From Streptomyces durmitorensis (GTDB taxonomy: Bacteria; Actinomycetota; Actinomycetes; Streptomycetales; Streptomycetaceae), in the NCBI RefSeq assembly GCF_023498005.1, contig NZ_CP097289.1, positions 1-64,000 on the forward strand: a stretch of 64,000 nucleotides of DNA. Reading direction: 5' to 3'. Numbering within the stretch: position 1 is the stretch's first letter; each line of letters starts with the position of its first letter. Position numbers and translations under genes: made by a program. The notes under the pieces were generated by a model, which did not search any database, was not told the origin of the DNA, and saw only the letters and a list, made by a program, of their open reading frames with translations. Shown here in pieces: positions 37,564-46,325 of the stretch.

Positions 37564-38844
37564 ATGCTTGGACGTGATCCCGAGAGGGAGTTAGCAAGCT
37601 TCGTGCTGCCCGAGGCCGGACAGTTGACGGAGACAGGAGACCGATGGAGGCCGTTTGTCCTCCTGGACGCGGACGGCGTTGAGATCGAACCCGTGGCCGC
37701 CTTCTTCGCGGAGCTGCTGGCTTGTGACAGGTCAGCAGCCACGATCCGGTCGTACGGAATGGATCTGCTGCGTTGGTGGCGCTTCCTGCGGGGCTGGGGA
37801 ATCGCCTGGGATCGTGCAGTCCGGTCGGACGCTCGGGACTTCTCGCGCTGGATGCAGATCGTGAACAAGCCCGCACCGCTGCACTGGCGCCACCAACAAG
37901 ACATCCAGACGGAGACAGCACCAAAGCCGGTACCAGAGAAGCTGCCGCCCGGAGCCCCCAATCCGATCACGGGAAAGTCGTCACCAGGGCCGAGATATGC
38001 GCCGACAACGCGAGCGCACTGCGAGACCGTCCTGCGGGTCTTCTACGACTTCCACCTCTCCGAGGGAACAGGGCCGATCCTGAACCCGTTTCCGCTGGAT
38101 CGCTCCCGGCGCCATGGCAGGGCACACGCTCACCACAATCCTGACGAGCGGTTTCGCCACGAACGGCAGGGCCGCTACCGGCCGGTCATCCCCAAACGAG
38201 CGCCTCGGCGGATCTCCGATGCGATGTTCAACGCGCTCTTCGCCGCGCTGAAGCACGACCGTGATCGAGCTCTGCTGGCGTTCTGGGTTTCCAACGGGGC
38301 TCGTGCTGAGGAACTGCTCACGAGTCGGCAACGCGACGCGCTGCCCGGCCAACAGGTCCTGGGGGTTGTCCGCAAGGGGAGCCGGGCCTATCAACAACTC
38401 CCCTGCTCAGCGGATGCTTTCGTCTGGCTACGGCTCTATCAGGAGAATGCCTGGCGGGCTGGGGTACCCCGCGGACAGAACGAGGGGTTGTGGTGGACGT
38501 TGCGCCGCCCATGGCGTCCCCTGAACTATCCGGCGGCCCGAGCGATGTTCAACCGGGCCAACAGTTTGCTCGGTACGAACTGGACTCTCCACGATCTTCG
38601 ACACACCGCCGCCTATCGGCTGGCGAGGGATCCGAAGATGCCCCTGACCGACGTGCAGTGGGTGCTCGGTCATGCACACCTCTCGACGACACAGCTCTAT
38701 CTTCCGGCCGACCGGGACGAGGTGATCGAACACGTTCGGGCACACCATGCCCGCCGGACCAAGTCCGCCGAGCGGACTCCCGCGCCTCCGGCAGCCGGCT
38801 ACAACCCTGAATCCCTCAACAACCTTTTCGGGACTGCCTGGTGA
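37564..38844 (+). CDS. Tyrosine recombinase/integrase, TnpA-like
   Basis: A 426-residue protein. The N-terminal half contains a SAM-like core-binding domain (FFAELLACDRSAATIRSYGM, DLLRWWRFLRGWG). The C-terminal half has the catalytic set of tyrosine recombinases: Arg in SNGARAEELLTS, HDLRHTAAYRLA (His-x-x-Arg), LGHAHLSTTQLYL (His and nucleophilic Tyr). It lies 64 bases inside the left end of the element, and its stop overlaps the GTG of the next recombinase, so the pair is translationally coupled. By analogy with Tn554 the two act together in strand exchange at specific target sites; that division of labour is inference. Confidence 0.9.
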   Translation: MLGRDPERELASFVLPEAGQLTETGDRWRPFVLLDADGVEIEPVAAFFAELLACDRSAATIRSYGMDLLRWWRFLRGWGIAWDRAVRSDARDFSRWMQIVNKPAPLHWRHQQDIQTETAPKPVPEKLPPGAPNPITGKSSPGPRYAPTTRAHCETVLRVFYDFHLSEGTGPILNPFPLDRSRRHGRAHAHHNPDERFRHERQGRYRPVIPKRAPRRISDAMFNALFAALKHDRDRALLAFWVSNGARAEELLTSRQRDALPGQQVLGVVRKGSRAYQQLPCSADAFVWLRLYQENAWRAGVPRGQNEGLWWTLRRPWRPLNYPAARAMFNRANSLLGTNWTLHDLRHTAAYRLARDPKMPLTDVQWVLGHAHLSTTQLYLPADRDEVIEHVRAHHARRTKSAERTPAPPAAGYNPESLNNLFGTAW

Positions 38845-41333
38845 CACCTACGGAGACCATGTCCGTCGCGACGCATGTCGCACCTCCCACGTCCCGGCGC
38901 CTGGCCGGGGAGGCATTGAAAGCCGTCGCTTTGCGCTTCCCTCCCAGACCTGCTGAGGATCACTGGGCGGCCACGGCAGGCACGCAGGCCGACATCCTGA
39001 GTTGTCTGGAGCAGCCTCCTCTGCGGCCGGCGGACGTGAGGCAGCACCGAGCCAGGATCCGCGGAGCTCGCCAGACCTTGCAGTGGCTGGAGACCTTCCC
39101 GGGGGTCACCTGGCAGCAGCGCTGGAATACCAGTCCCGCGAGCACGCGCCCTGGCAACGACTGGGCCCGGTTGGCACCCGGTTGGATCGGAACGGCTGCT
39201 GGTCCCTCGCAACGGCAGGCACTGTCGGGAGGGCTGCTGAGTCTGATCTGCGCCGACGTTGTCAGGCCCGCCCTCCCCTGGCTGCTGTCACGGGCCTCGG
39301 CCAACATGACGAGCCTGCGTATCGGGCTGATCCCTGCCCGTGACCTGGAAGGTTTCGCCCAGCTTGAAGCGATGATCGAATCTGCCACGTGGTCCTCCAA
39401 AGTCGGGCGTCACGCCCTGCACTCCCTGGTCAAGATCGTGGCCGCCAAGGGCGGCACCTTGGCGGACATCACCGTCGGCGACGCCGTGGAGTATCTCGCC
39501 GCACTCAAAGCGGCGAACAAAGCCGCGAACGTCAAAGCGCGCGGCAACACCCTCTTCTACGCCTGGCTTCGAGAGTTGGGCACCCTGCCCGCAGAAGCAC
39601 CCAGTTCCTTGCGCTACCTGGCCAACACCAGTGGCCAGGTGTCGATGGAGCAGCTCGTCGACCGGTTCGGTGTCCGCTGCCGCCCTGTCCGAGATCTCTT
39701 GGTGGACTATCTCAAAGAGCGGCAGCCGGGTCTCGACTACACGTCCCTGAACAATTTGTCCCGGCACCTGGCCAGCAACTTCTGGGGTGACCTGGAACAG
39801 CATCATCTCGGGATCGACTCTCTCCACCTGGCGCCCGAGGTGAGCGCGGCCTGGAAACAGAGATGCCGGACCCGCATCGAACGGCGCCGCCAGCCGGACG
39901 GCGAAGTGCGTGAAGTGGTGACCGGACGCGCCAACGTCGCCAGCATCATGATCTCCGTCCGGGCGTTCTATCTCGACATCGGTCAGTGGGCCATCGACGA
40001 GCCGGCACGCTGGGGGCCTTGGGCGGTGCCGAGTCCGATCAAGGACGCGGATGTCGCTGTGGTGAAAGACAACAAGCGGCGCAAAGCTCGGATGGACCAC
40101 CGGACGCGGGAACGACTTCCGGCTCTGCCTGCTGTTGCCCGAGCGGCTTCATCGTGCCTCCACGCGGCCAAAGCCCGACTACAGGCACTGATGGACACCC
40201 GGCCAGGCGGTCAGTTCGCTTTCGCGGGTGACACCTTCATGCGGGCAGCGAAGGACGGAACGACCTGGGCGGTGAACATTGCCACCGGCCGGCGCGTCGA
40301 TCTGGCCCTCGCGGAGAGCCGAGCGTTCTGGGCCTGGGCGATGGTCGAGTTCCTTCAGCACACTGGTGTCCGCATCGAGGAGATGCTGGAGGCCAGCCAT
40401 CACAGCCTGATCCAGTACAGACTGCCCACGACCGGCGAGATTGTCCCCCTCCTGCAGATCGCGCCCTCCAGAACCGATGAGGAACGAGTCATCCTGGTCA
40501 GCCCGGAGCTCGCCGACGTGCTCAGCGCGATCATCGCCCGCATCCGCGACCCTCGCACCGGTGCCGTCCCCTACGTCTCCAGCTATGACATGGCAGAGAA
40601 GACCTGGAATCCGCAGATGCCACTGCTTTTCCAGTGGTGCCGCAGCGGCGAGAGCTCCCGCCTCTCCCCGAAGCTCCTGCGCGAAGCACTCCAAGAGGTG
40701 CTGGCCTCCACGAATCTGACCGATTCAGCCGGACGGCCTTTGGACTTCTCGCCCCATGACTTTCGGCGAATCTTCATCACCGACGCCATCCGCAGCGGCC
40801 TTCCCCCGCACATCGCGCAGGTCATCGCCGGGCACACCAGCATCAACACGACCATGGGATACAACGCCATCTACCCCGGCGAGGCCATCGAAGCCCATCG
40901 CGCATTCATCGCGCGGCGCCGAACACTCCGGCCCAGCGAGGAGTACCGAACCCCCACCAACGAAGAATGGGTTGCCTTCCTCGGGCACTTCGAGCGACGC
41001 AAACTGTCCATCGGAATCTGCGCTCGCGCATTCGGAACGCCCTGCATCCACGAACACGCGTGTATTCGATGCTCCATGCTCCGGCCGGACCCGGATCAGA
41101 GACACCGCCTCGTCGAGATCCGCGACAACCTGATCGCCCGAATCACCGAAGCAGAACAGGAGGGATGGCTCGGTGAGATCGAAGGACTCCAAGTCAGCCT
41201 CGCCAGCGCAGAGGAGAAGCTCATCCAGCTCGATGCAGAGCAAGTCCGTCAACGCCAAGTGATCGATCTAGGCATGCCCCACTTCAGCCAGATCGCGACA
41301 CGAATCAGTACGGCAAGAGGATCTTCAAATTAG
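38841..41333 (+). CDS. Large tyrosine recombinase, TnpB-like
   Basis: An 830-residue protein starting at GTG 38841, overlapping the previous stop. The catalytic domain is in the last third: Arg in HTGVRIEEMLEASHHS, HDFRRIFITDAIRSGLPPHI (HxxR), IAGHTSINTTMGY (His and nucleophile Tyr). Beyond it is a C-terminal extension with a Cys/His-containing segment (CARAFGTPCIHEHACIRCSM) that could bind a metal, then a coiled-coil-like stretch (ITEAEQEGWLGEIEGLQVSL, ASAEEKLIQLDAEQVRQRQ). Long recombinases of this build are the second partner in Tn554-like elements; 830 residues is longer than Tn554 TnpB. It is probably expressed only with its upstream partner. Confidence 0.88.
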   Translation: MTPTETMSVATHVAPPTSRRLAGEALKAVALRFPPRPAEDHWAATAGTQADILSCLEQPPLRPADVRQHRARIRGARQTLQWLETFPGVTWQQRWNTSPASTRPGNDWARLAPGWIGTAAGPSQRQALSGGLLSLICADVVRPALPWLLSRASANMTSLRIGLIPARDLEGFAQLEAMIESATWSSKVGRHALHSLVKIVAAKGGTLADITVGDAVEYLAALKAANKAANVKARGNTLFYAWLRELGTLPAEAPSSLRYLANTSGQVSMEQLVDRFGVRCRPVRDLLVDYLKERQPGLDYTSLNNLSRHLASNFWGDLEQHHLGIDSLHLAPEVSAAWKQRCRTRIERRRQPDGEVREVVTGRANVASIMISVRAFYLDIGQWAIDEPARWGPWAVPSPIKDADVAVVKDNKRRKARMDHRTRERLPALPAVARAASSCLHAAKARLQALMDTRPGGQFAFAGDTFMRAAKDGTTWAVNIATGRRVDLALAESRAFWAWAMVEFLQHTGVRIEEMLEASHHSLIQYRLPTTGEIVPLLQIAPSRTDEERVILVSPELADVLSAIIARIRDPRTGAVPYVSSYDMAEKTWNPQMPLLFQWCRSGESSRLSPKLLREALQEVLASTNLTDSAGRPLDFSPHDFRRIFITDAIRSGLPPHIAQVIAGHTSINTTMGYNAIYPGEAIEAHRAFIARRRTLRPSEEYRTPTNEEWVAFLGHFERRKLSIGICARAFGTPCIHEHACIRCSMLRPDPDQRHRLVEIRDNLIARITEAEQEGWLGEIEGLQVSLASAEEKLIQLDAEQVRQRQVIDLGMPHFSQIATRISTARGSSN

Positions 41334-41391
41334 ACGAGCTTCATCCACGCGGATGATCTACACCACCCTGACCCAGGCCACGGGCCACGCT

Positions 41392-42021
41392 CTACGGGCG
41401 GCGGGCCAGCAAGTGGGTGTCGAGGAAGCCCCGCTCGGACGCTGGGTCGTGGAGCAACCGAGCCACCGTGACGAGGCCGGCACCGGCCAGCAACTCGGCA
41501 AACTGCTCCGCCGGCCAGCTATAGGCGGGCGTCACCTTGTGGTCGAAGCGAACCGGCTCCGGTCCCTCGGTCCCGAAGAAGGACACCAAGAGCAGGCCCC
41601 CTGGGGCCAAGGCACGCACCTGCTCGGCGAGAAGCGCGGGCAATTCTCCAGGTGGGGTATGGATCATCGAGTAGTGGGACAGCACTCCGCCCAGCGCACC
41701 GTCCTCGACCGGCAGGGCTTCCATCCGCGCTTCGTCGAACCGCAGCGCCGGATGGGCCCGCCGGGCGTGGGCGACCATGGCTGGGGAGAGGTCGAGCCCG
41801 AAGGCGTCCAGCCCCAAGTCATGCAGCATCGCCGTCACATGACCGGGGCCGCACCCGACGTCGGCTACCCGCAGGTTCTCCGTGCCACGCACGAGCTCGG
41901 CGAAAGTGCCGATCATGTTCCGCGCGAACGGATGCGTCTCCAGCCCATTGGCGAACATCGACGCGTACAGATCGACGACCCCGTCGTAGGCCGCCCTCGT
42001 CTCGTCCTGGTGTCCTAACAC
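41392..42021 (-). CDS. SAM-dependent class I methyltransferase (element cargo)
   Basis: About 209 residues if started at GTG 42021, chosen because homology begins at VLGHQDETRAAYDGVVDLYA. The open frame upstream crosses the element end and is non-homologous. The SAM-binding motif is VADVGCGPGHVTAMLHDLGL, with the acidic ligand in AFGLDLSPAMV, then EALPVEDGALGGVLSHYSMI and LAPGGLLLVSFFG. It is a methyltransf_11/25-type enzyme. The ribosome site is weak. It is the only gene of the element on the minus strand and the only obvious passenger. The substrate is unknown. It could confer a selectable modification or be a passive hitch-hiker. Confidence 0.85.
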   Translation of the reverse strand: MLGHQDETRAAYDGVVDLYASMFANGLETHPFARNMIGTFAELVRGTENLRVADVGCGPGHVTAMLHDLGLDAFGLDLSPAMVAHARRAHPALRFDEARMEALPVEDGALGGVLSHYSMIHTPPGELPALLAEQVRALAPGGLLLVSFFGTEGPEPVRFDHKVTPAYSWPAEQFAELLAGAGLVTVARLLHDPASERGFLDTHLLARRP

Positions 42022-42123
42022 GGGAAGGAAACTAACACCCGCGCCGTTCGCAGCCGTTCTCCGGCCCCACACCGGTTCCCTCAGGGCTGATCGTCCCGTC
42101 ACCTGATCACGGGACGCTCTCGT

Positions 42124-42131
42124 TAGTTCAG
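42124..42131 (-). repeat. Right inner inverted repeat of the recombinase element
   Basis: TAGTTCAG, the reverse complement of the left copy at 37508-37515, four bases inside the right junction. Confidence 0.5.
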
Positions 42132-42135
42132 AGAA

Positions 42136-42450
42136 GAGTTCGCCATCGCCGTACGGACCGCACCCGCCCGACGCCAACTGCGACTCGCCCAGCTCACCAC
42201 CCTGCTTTCACAGCCGGTCGAGGTCGACGACGGCGCCCTGGCCGAGGTCGCCGCGTCGCTCGGGGCCGCCTCTCCCGACGCGATCGGCACCCACGACCTG
42301 GAGCTGCTCCAGCGCACCGCCGATGCCGCCATGTACGAGAGCAAGCCACGGGCCGCGCCCTCCTCGCCGAACCGCAGCACGCCGCAGTTCCTTCCATCAA
42401 CGGCCGCCGCGCCGGACGGCCAGGGCAGGCATGGGAAGCGGTCGCCCGCC
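42136..42450 (+). pseudogene. 3' part of the interrupted GGDEF-domain gene
   Basis: Reading resumes with the last two residues of the GGDEF motif: EFAIAVRTAPARRQLRLAQL, TTLLSQPVEVDDGALAEVAA, SLGAASPDAIGTHDLELLQR, then TADAAMYESK, the standard end of GGDEF domains. At about 42335 a single base seems lost after the MYESK codons: the tail GRALLAEPQHAAVPSINGRR continues one frame over. The gene is thus broken twice, by the transposon and by this slip. Confidence 0.82.
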
Positions 42451-42533
42451 CCGAATACGCGCGCACCCGGCGCGGCGACATCGAATCCCGCAAGCGCCTC
42501 GACCCGGCCCTGTACGAGCCGCTGCGCGAGGCG

Positions 42534-43058
42534 ATGCGGAGCATGCACAACGCGATGCCAGCCGTCGCACTCCACGGCCCCGACGAAGTCACCACGGCTG
42601 GCGAGGACTTATACGCAGTGGCGATGGATATGACCGGCGCGATATTCCACCTCGATGCGGCAGGTGTTCAGGGCTTCGTGCTCGACCGCAGTTTCCACCG
42701 CGCAGACGTGTCGCAAGAGACGCTGCAAGCCGCTTTGGACGACTTGGATACCGCCTACGCTCGTCTGGCTGCGCCGCTGGTACCGGAGTTCAGTGCACGC
42801 GCAGAAGAATCGCTGAAGACACGTGCGGCTGTCGTGGATCTCGCCCGTCTGTCCGTCTCTCGCGATGGCTCTTCCGCAGCTGCTGCGGTCCTGACGGATC
42901 TGCGGCGTACCGCGGCGCAGGATGCCGAACTGAGGCAGCTCATCGAACCCTTCCGGGCGTACGAGGCCTACCTCGCCGACGCCCAGAACACGCTTACCGA
43001 ACCGGGCATCCACGCGGATGAGCAGGCGAGGGAGGGGGTCAGCGGGCTGGAGTGTTAA
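42534..43058 (+). CDS. Conserved Streptomyces helical protein, unknown function
   Basis: A 174-residue frame from ATG 42534. In-frame sequence upstream (RGDIESRKRLDPALYEPLRE) also looks coding, so the true start may lie near 42450-42530, where the frame merges with the shifted tail of the GGDEF gene. The product is mostly helical and charged (VALHGPDEVTTAGEDLYAVA, DMTGAIFHLDAAGVQGFVLD, SLKTRAAVVDLARLSVS, AQDAELRQLIEPFRAYEAYL). No signal peptide, membrane segment or catalytic motif. No family name recalled. It is probably a gene that followed the GGDEF gene in the original locus. Confidence 0.6.
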   Translation: MRSMHNAMPAVALHGPDEVTTAGEDLYAVAMDMTGAIFHLDAAGVQGFVLDRSFHRADVSQETLQAALDDLDTAYARLAAPLVPEFSARAEESLKTRAAVVDLARLSVSRDGSSAAAAVLTDLRRTAAQDAELRQLIEPFRAYEAYLADAQNTLTEPGIHADEQAREGVSGLEC

Positions 43059-43470
43059 TGCGGGGGCCGTGTTGGGAGCGGTCGGTCTTGGCTCCGGGTA
43101 ATCGCCTTTGAGTTACACGGAGCCGGTGCGGAAACGATATGCACTGTGGTTCGCCCGCAGCCGACCTTGCTCCGTCGCTGTCATCCCCCGCACCCACCAC
43201 ACCCTGCGCTGCAACTCGCCGCTGTTCCAGGCTCATTGCCGTGCGCTCTCGATCACCGAGGGGACGGTGGAGCCTCAGAGGGGGCCGTGAGAGAGGATCG
43301 GGAGCACGTGTTCACTGCACACGACGCGCCTGGTGCCCGGTATGTTCCACTCGCCTGATCACCACCCCTGGGCGAAGCGGCGGTCTTGGCCCGCAAGTAT
43401 GGAATGCTGCGGACCGAAACCCTCAACTGCACGCCACAAAGCGCCTGTTGCGCCGGCCGCTAGGAGAGCG
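43059..43470. other. Gap before the DUF397 gene
   Basis: No gene supported. Short plus-strand frames at 43108-43358 lack family resemblance and ribosome sites. DUF397 genes usually follow an XRE regulator gene, and no such gene can be read here, so it has been lost or was never adjacent. Confidence 0.4.
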
Positions 43471-43674
43471 ATGAGCGAAAGCACCGGACTTGAGTGGTTC
43501 AAGTCCAGCTACAACGGCAGCGACGACGGCAACTACCGCGAAATGGCACCCAAGCCCACCACCAGCCACATCCGCGACTCCAAGGCCCTCGGTCGAGGGC
43601 GCCTCACCGTCACCCCGACGACATGGTCCGCCTTCCTCTCCCCGCCCCGCATCGCCACCCCTGAGGGCAGCTGA
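43471..43674 (+). CDS. DUF397 domain protein
   Basis: A 67-residue protein from ATG 43471 (TAGGAGAG upstream). The DUF397 pattern is LEWFKSSYNGSDDGNYREMA, then HIRDSKALGRGRLTVTPTTW and F. The family usually has G-x-C-V-E-V-A at its centre; here NYREMA replaces it, so the Cys is absent. DUF397 proteins are small partners of Streptomyces XRE regulators (WhiJ/BldB-type systems) and influence development and antibiotic production. The regulator partner is missing here; the next gene starts three bases later. Confidence 0.85.
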   Translation: MSESTGLEWFKSSYNGSDDGNYREMAPKPTTSHIRDSKALGRGRLTVTPTTWSAFLSPPRIATPEGS

Positions 43675-43677
43675 CAC

Positions 43678-44364
43678 GTGCGGTACTACATCTACGTCTC
43701 CACCGCCAAGGTGGACATGTTGTACGGGCAGATCCCGCCGAAGCTCCTGCGGCGGCTCGCAGTCGAGGCGAAGGTCGACCTGAAGGTCGTGAGCGTGGCT
43801 GTGCAGTCGTCGCGTACCGACACGAGTGCGTACGACCGGCTGGACCTCGTAGAGACCTACCTGGAGCGGGAGTTCGACGTCAGCTGGATGTCGGAACCGA
43901 CTGCCTGGTTCCGTGGCGACCTTGCGTTGCGGATCGCGGGGTATGGCGACGCGAACGGTCCGACGCTGATGATGGGCGCGGACGGTGACACGCTGGTCGC
44001 ACTCATCGGGTCGGCCCACCACCTGATCGGCTACCAGGTCGCGCCCGACATGCCCAAGGTCGGCTTCTCGGGGCTGCCATCCATGTTCGGACTGCTGCGG
44101 GACTTCCCGCCCGAGTGGGAGCCCCAGATGAATGTGCGCTGGCGGAGCCGTGGGTTCCGCACGGACAGCCCCTCCATCATGCGCGAAGTCGCCCAGTGCG
44201 CCGAGGCGTTGACGGTGCCGCCGGTCCACTGCGAGTTCCTGGCCCGGCAGTTGATGCGCGGCACCGTGATGCGGGAGGACGGGCGGGAGCTGGCGGTCGT
44301 CATCGGGACACCCATGTATGTGGCGATGTCGGACCGGAAGCCCGGGGACGACGGGGAGGCGTGA
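43678..44364 (+). CDS. Conserved actinobacterial protein, DUF7019-like
   Basis: A 228-residue protein starting at GTG 43678, three bases after the DUF397 stop. It opens RYYIYVSTAKVDMLYGQIPP and contains LIGSAHHLIGYQVAPDMPKV, VHCEFLARQLMRGT and ELAVVIGTPMYVAMSDRKP. The overall look (strand-rich N-terminus, a GS-HHLIG motif, a C-terminal VVIGTPMYVA strand) matches the Streptomyces family I recall as DUF7019, function unknown. It forms an operon with the DUF397 gene before and the HEAT-repeat gene after (next GTG directly abuts the stop). Confidence 0.75.
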   Translation: MRYYIYVSTAKVDMLYGQIPPKLLRRLAVEAKVDLKVVSVAVQSSRTDTSAYDRLDLVETYLEREFDVSWMSEPTAWFRGDLALRIAGYGDANGPTLMMGADGDTLVALIGSAHHLIGYQVAPDMPKVGFSGLPSMFGLLRDFPPEWEPQMNVRWRSRGFRTDSPSIMREVAQCAEALTVPPVHCEFLARQLMRGTVMREDGRELAVVIGTPMYVAMSDRKPGDDGEA

Positions 44365-46325
44365 GTGAGGCAGGCGGCGTCGCAGGCCGAGCTGGTACGG
44401 ATGCGCATGGAGGGCGATGTCACGGGCCTGTGCCGCGCCACACGGTCCACTGACCATCACGTCGCGGTGACGGCCACTGAAATGCTGGGCAGCAGCACGG
44501 GGTCACCGGAGGCCGTCGAGGCGCTCTTCGCCTGTCTGCGACGGAAGGACGAGCCGTATCCCGGGCTGCGGTGGCAGGCCGCCGCGGCACTGGGGCGGCT
44601 GCGGGAGCAACGTGCGGTGCCGGAACTGCTGCGGCTGCTGGCCGAGGAGCGGCACGGCAGCGCACAACTGGACCGGCCCACGTGCGGGGCACTGGCCGCC
44701 ATCGGCGGGCCGGAGGCCGTGCGCGGACTGCTCGACGTACTCGACCAAGTGGCGATGGACGGCTACGGGTACACGGCCGTGCTGGTGCTCGACGCGCTGG
44801 CCCAGCTGCGCCCGCGCGAGGCGGTGACACCGCTCCTCGCCTCGCTCTGGCACTACCTGCCCAACCACGCCGAACACATAGTGCGGACGCTCGGCGCGAT
44901 CGGCGACCCGCGCGCGGCCTCCGCGCTCCTTGTCCTCGCACACTCATCCGCCTCGGACACACACCTGCGCCGGGCCGCGGTCAGGGCGCTGCACGCGCTG
45001 CGCCCCGCCGCCTGGCCGCCCGGACGCCGCTACCCGTCCGCCGAAGAGGTCCTGCGCGAGACGCAGCGCGACCCGACCCCGAGACGGGCCGCCTCGCGAC
45101 CGCCCTGCTCTCCAGGACCGAGGAAGGCCGGGAGCATCTGTGGGGTGTGCTCCGCGCGGCGGCACACTCACCGCACGATGCAGCGTGCCCGCCGCACGCC
45201 GTGGCCGCCGTCTGCGACCGCGTCGCGGAGGCCCCCGGCCTCTTCGGCGTAGACGCGCCCGGCCAGGACGCGTACGTTGCCCTGCTCCGGCACCACCTAC
45301 GGGAAGCGGCAGCACCGACCGTGCGCCGGGCTGCCGCCCGGGCCCTCGCCGCCTGCGCGGAGGCCGGGGCGAAGGCGGCCTTGCTTGAGGCCTTGGGCGA
45401 CGCGCGGATCGGCGACGCGGTGCCGGACCTGCTCGCCGGCCTGCACAAGCCACCGCTGCGGGAGGTCCTGGCCCTGCTCGCCGACACGGACCGGCCACCG
45501 AGTCAACGGGGCAACGCAGCCCGGGCATTGGGGGCGGCCCGGTACGCGGCCGCCGTACCGTCGCTCCTGGCCGCCCTGGCGGACGACACAGCCCCGACGG
45601 CGGTGCGCACCTCCGTCGCGGACGCGCTCGGCGCCCTTCGGCTCCTGGCGGGAGCCGCGCCGCTCGCGGCCCTGGCCAAGGACGAGGAGCAGCCCGGCAC
45701 CGTACGCGCCCGTGCCGTGCGGGCCCTCGGCCTGATCGGCGCACCGGACACGCTGCCGGTGGTGCTGGCCTGCGCCCGCTCCCCGCACGAGGCGATACGG
45801 GGGCGTGCGGTGACGGCGCTGGGCGGGTTCCCGGTGTTGGCGGCGGCCCGGGCCCTCGAGGAGGTCGTCGCGCACGGCTCCGAGCCCGACGTCGCACGGG
45901 CCGCCGTGCGCGCCCTGGGCCGGATCGGCGCCCCGGGCCTGCCCATCCTCGTCCGGCTCGCGGACGACGTAAGCAAGGATGTGGCAGACCAGCTTGTCGC
46001 GGCGCTCGCCGCCCGCCCCGAGACCGAGGCGACGGCTGCCCTGGGGCGGCTTGCGGCGGCGGCGCCCCCGACCCAGGGGGCCGCGTCCGCCGCGCTGAGT
46101 GAACGGGGCACACCCGACTGCGTCGAGCCCCTGGCTGCGCTGCTCGATGCCGACGTGCACCCGCATACGCGGGAGGCTGCCGTGCGCGGCCTGCTGCGGA
46201 TCAACACCGACGAGGCACACGAGCGCGTGCTGGCCCACTGCCTCACGGCCGCGCACCTCTACGGGTGGCACGTCGAGGCGCTCGACGTCATCGCCGAGGC
46301 CCGAGAAGTCCGGCTGGGGCTGTAA
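44365..46325 (+). pseudogene. HEAT-repeat protein, frameshifted in the middle
   Basis: From GTG 44365 about 235 residues of HEAT/PBS-lyase-type repeats are read (EAVEALFACLRRKDEPYPGL, LRWQAAAALGRLREQRAVPE, LRTLGAIGDPRAASALLVLA-type units). At about 45065-45085 one base is missing in a C/G run. The continuation (PETGRLATALLSRTEEGREH, LREAAAPTVRRAAARALAAC, ARALGAARYAAAVPSLLAAL, to the end LDVIAEAREVRLGL) is in the next frame and ends at 46325. Together they make one all-helical alpha-solenoid of about 650 residues with no catalytic motif, typical of protein-binding scaffolds. If the slip is a sequencing artefact the gene is intact; if real, only the first part is made, with a nonsense tail. Last gene of the DUF397 - DUF7019-like operon. 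Confidence 0.8.

Larger units (their letters stand above)
37500..42135. mobile_element. Dual tyrosine-recombinase transposon (Tn554-like) inserted in a GGDEF motif
   Basis: The element is delimited by the broken GGDEF gene: ...GGCGGCGATGA ends at 37499 and GAGTTCGCC... resumes at 42136. Near the ends lies an 8-bp inverted pair, CTGAACTA at 37508-37515 and TAGTTCAG at 42124-42131. Inside are two plus-strand tyrosine recombinase genes overlapping by GTGA, and an antiparallel methyltransferase gene. Two different tandem tyrosine recombinases are the hallmark of Tn554-type transposons (TnpA/TnpB); a recognisable TnpC was not found. The exact crossover base cannot be set because GA is shared by both flanks. 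Confidence 0.82.
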
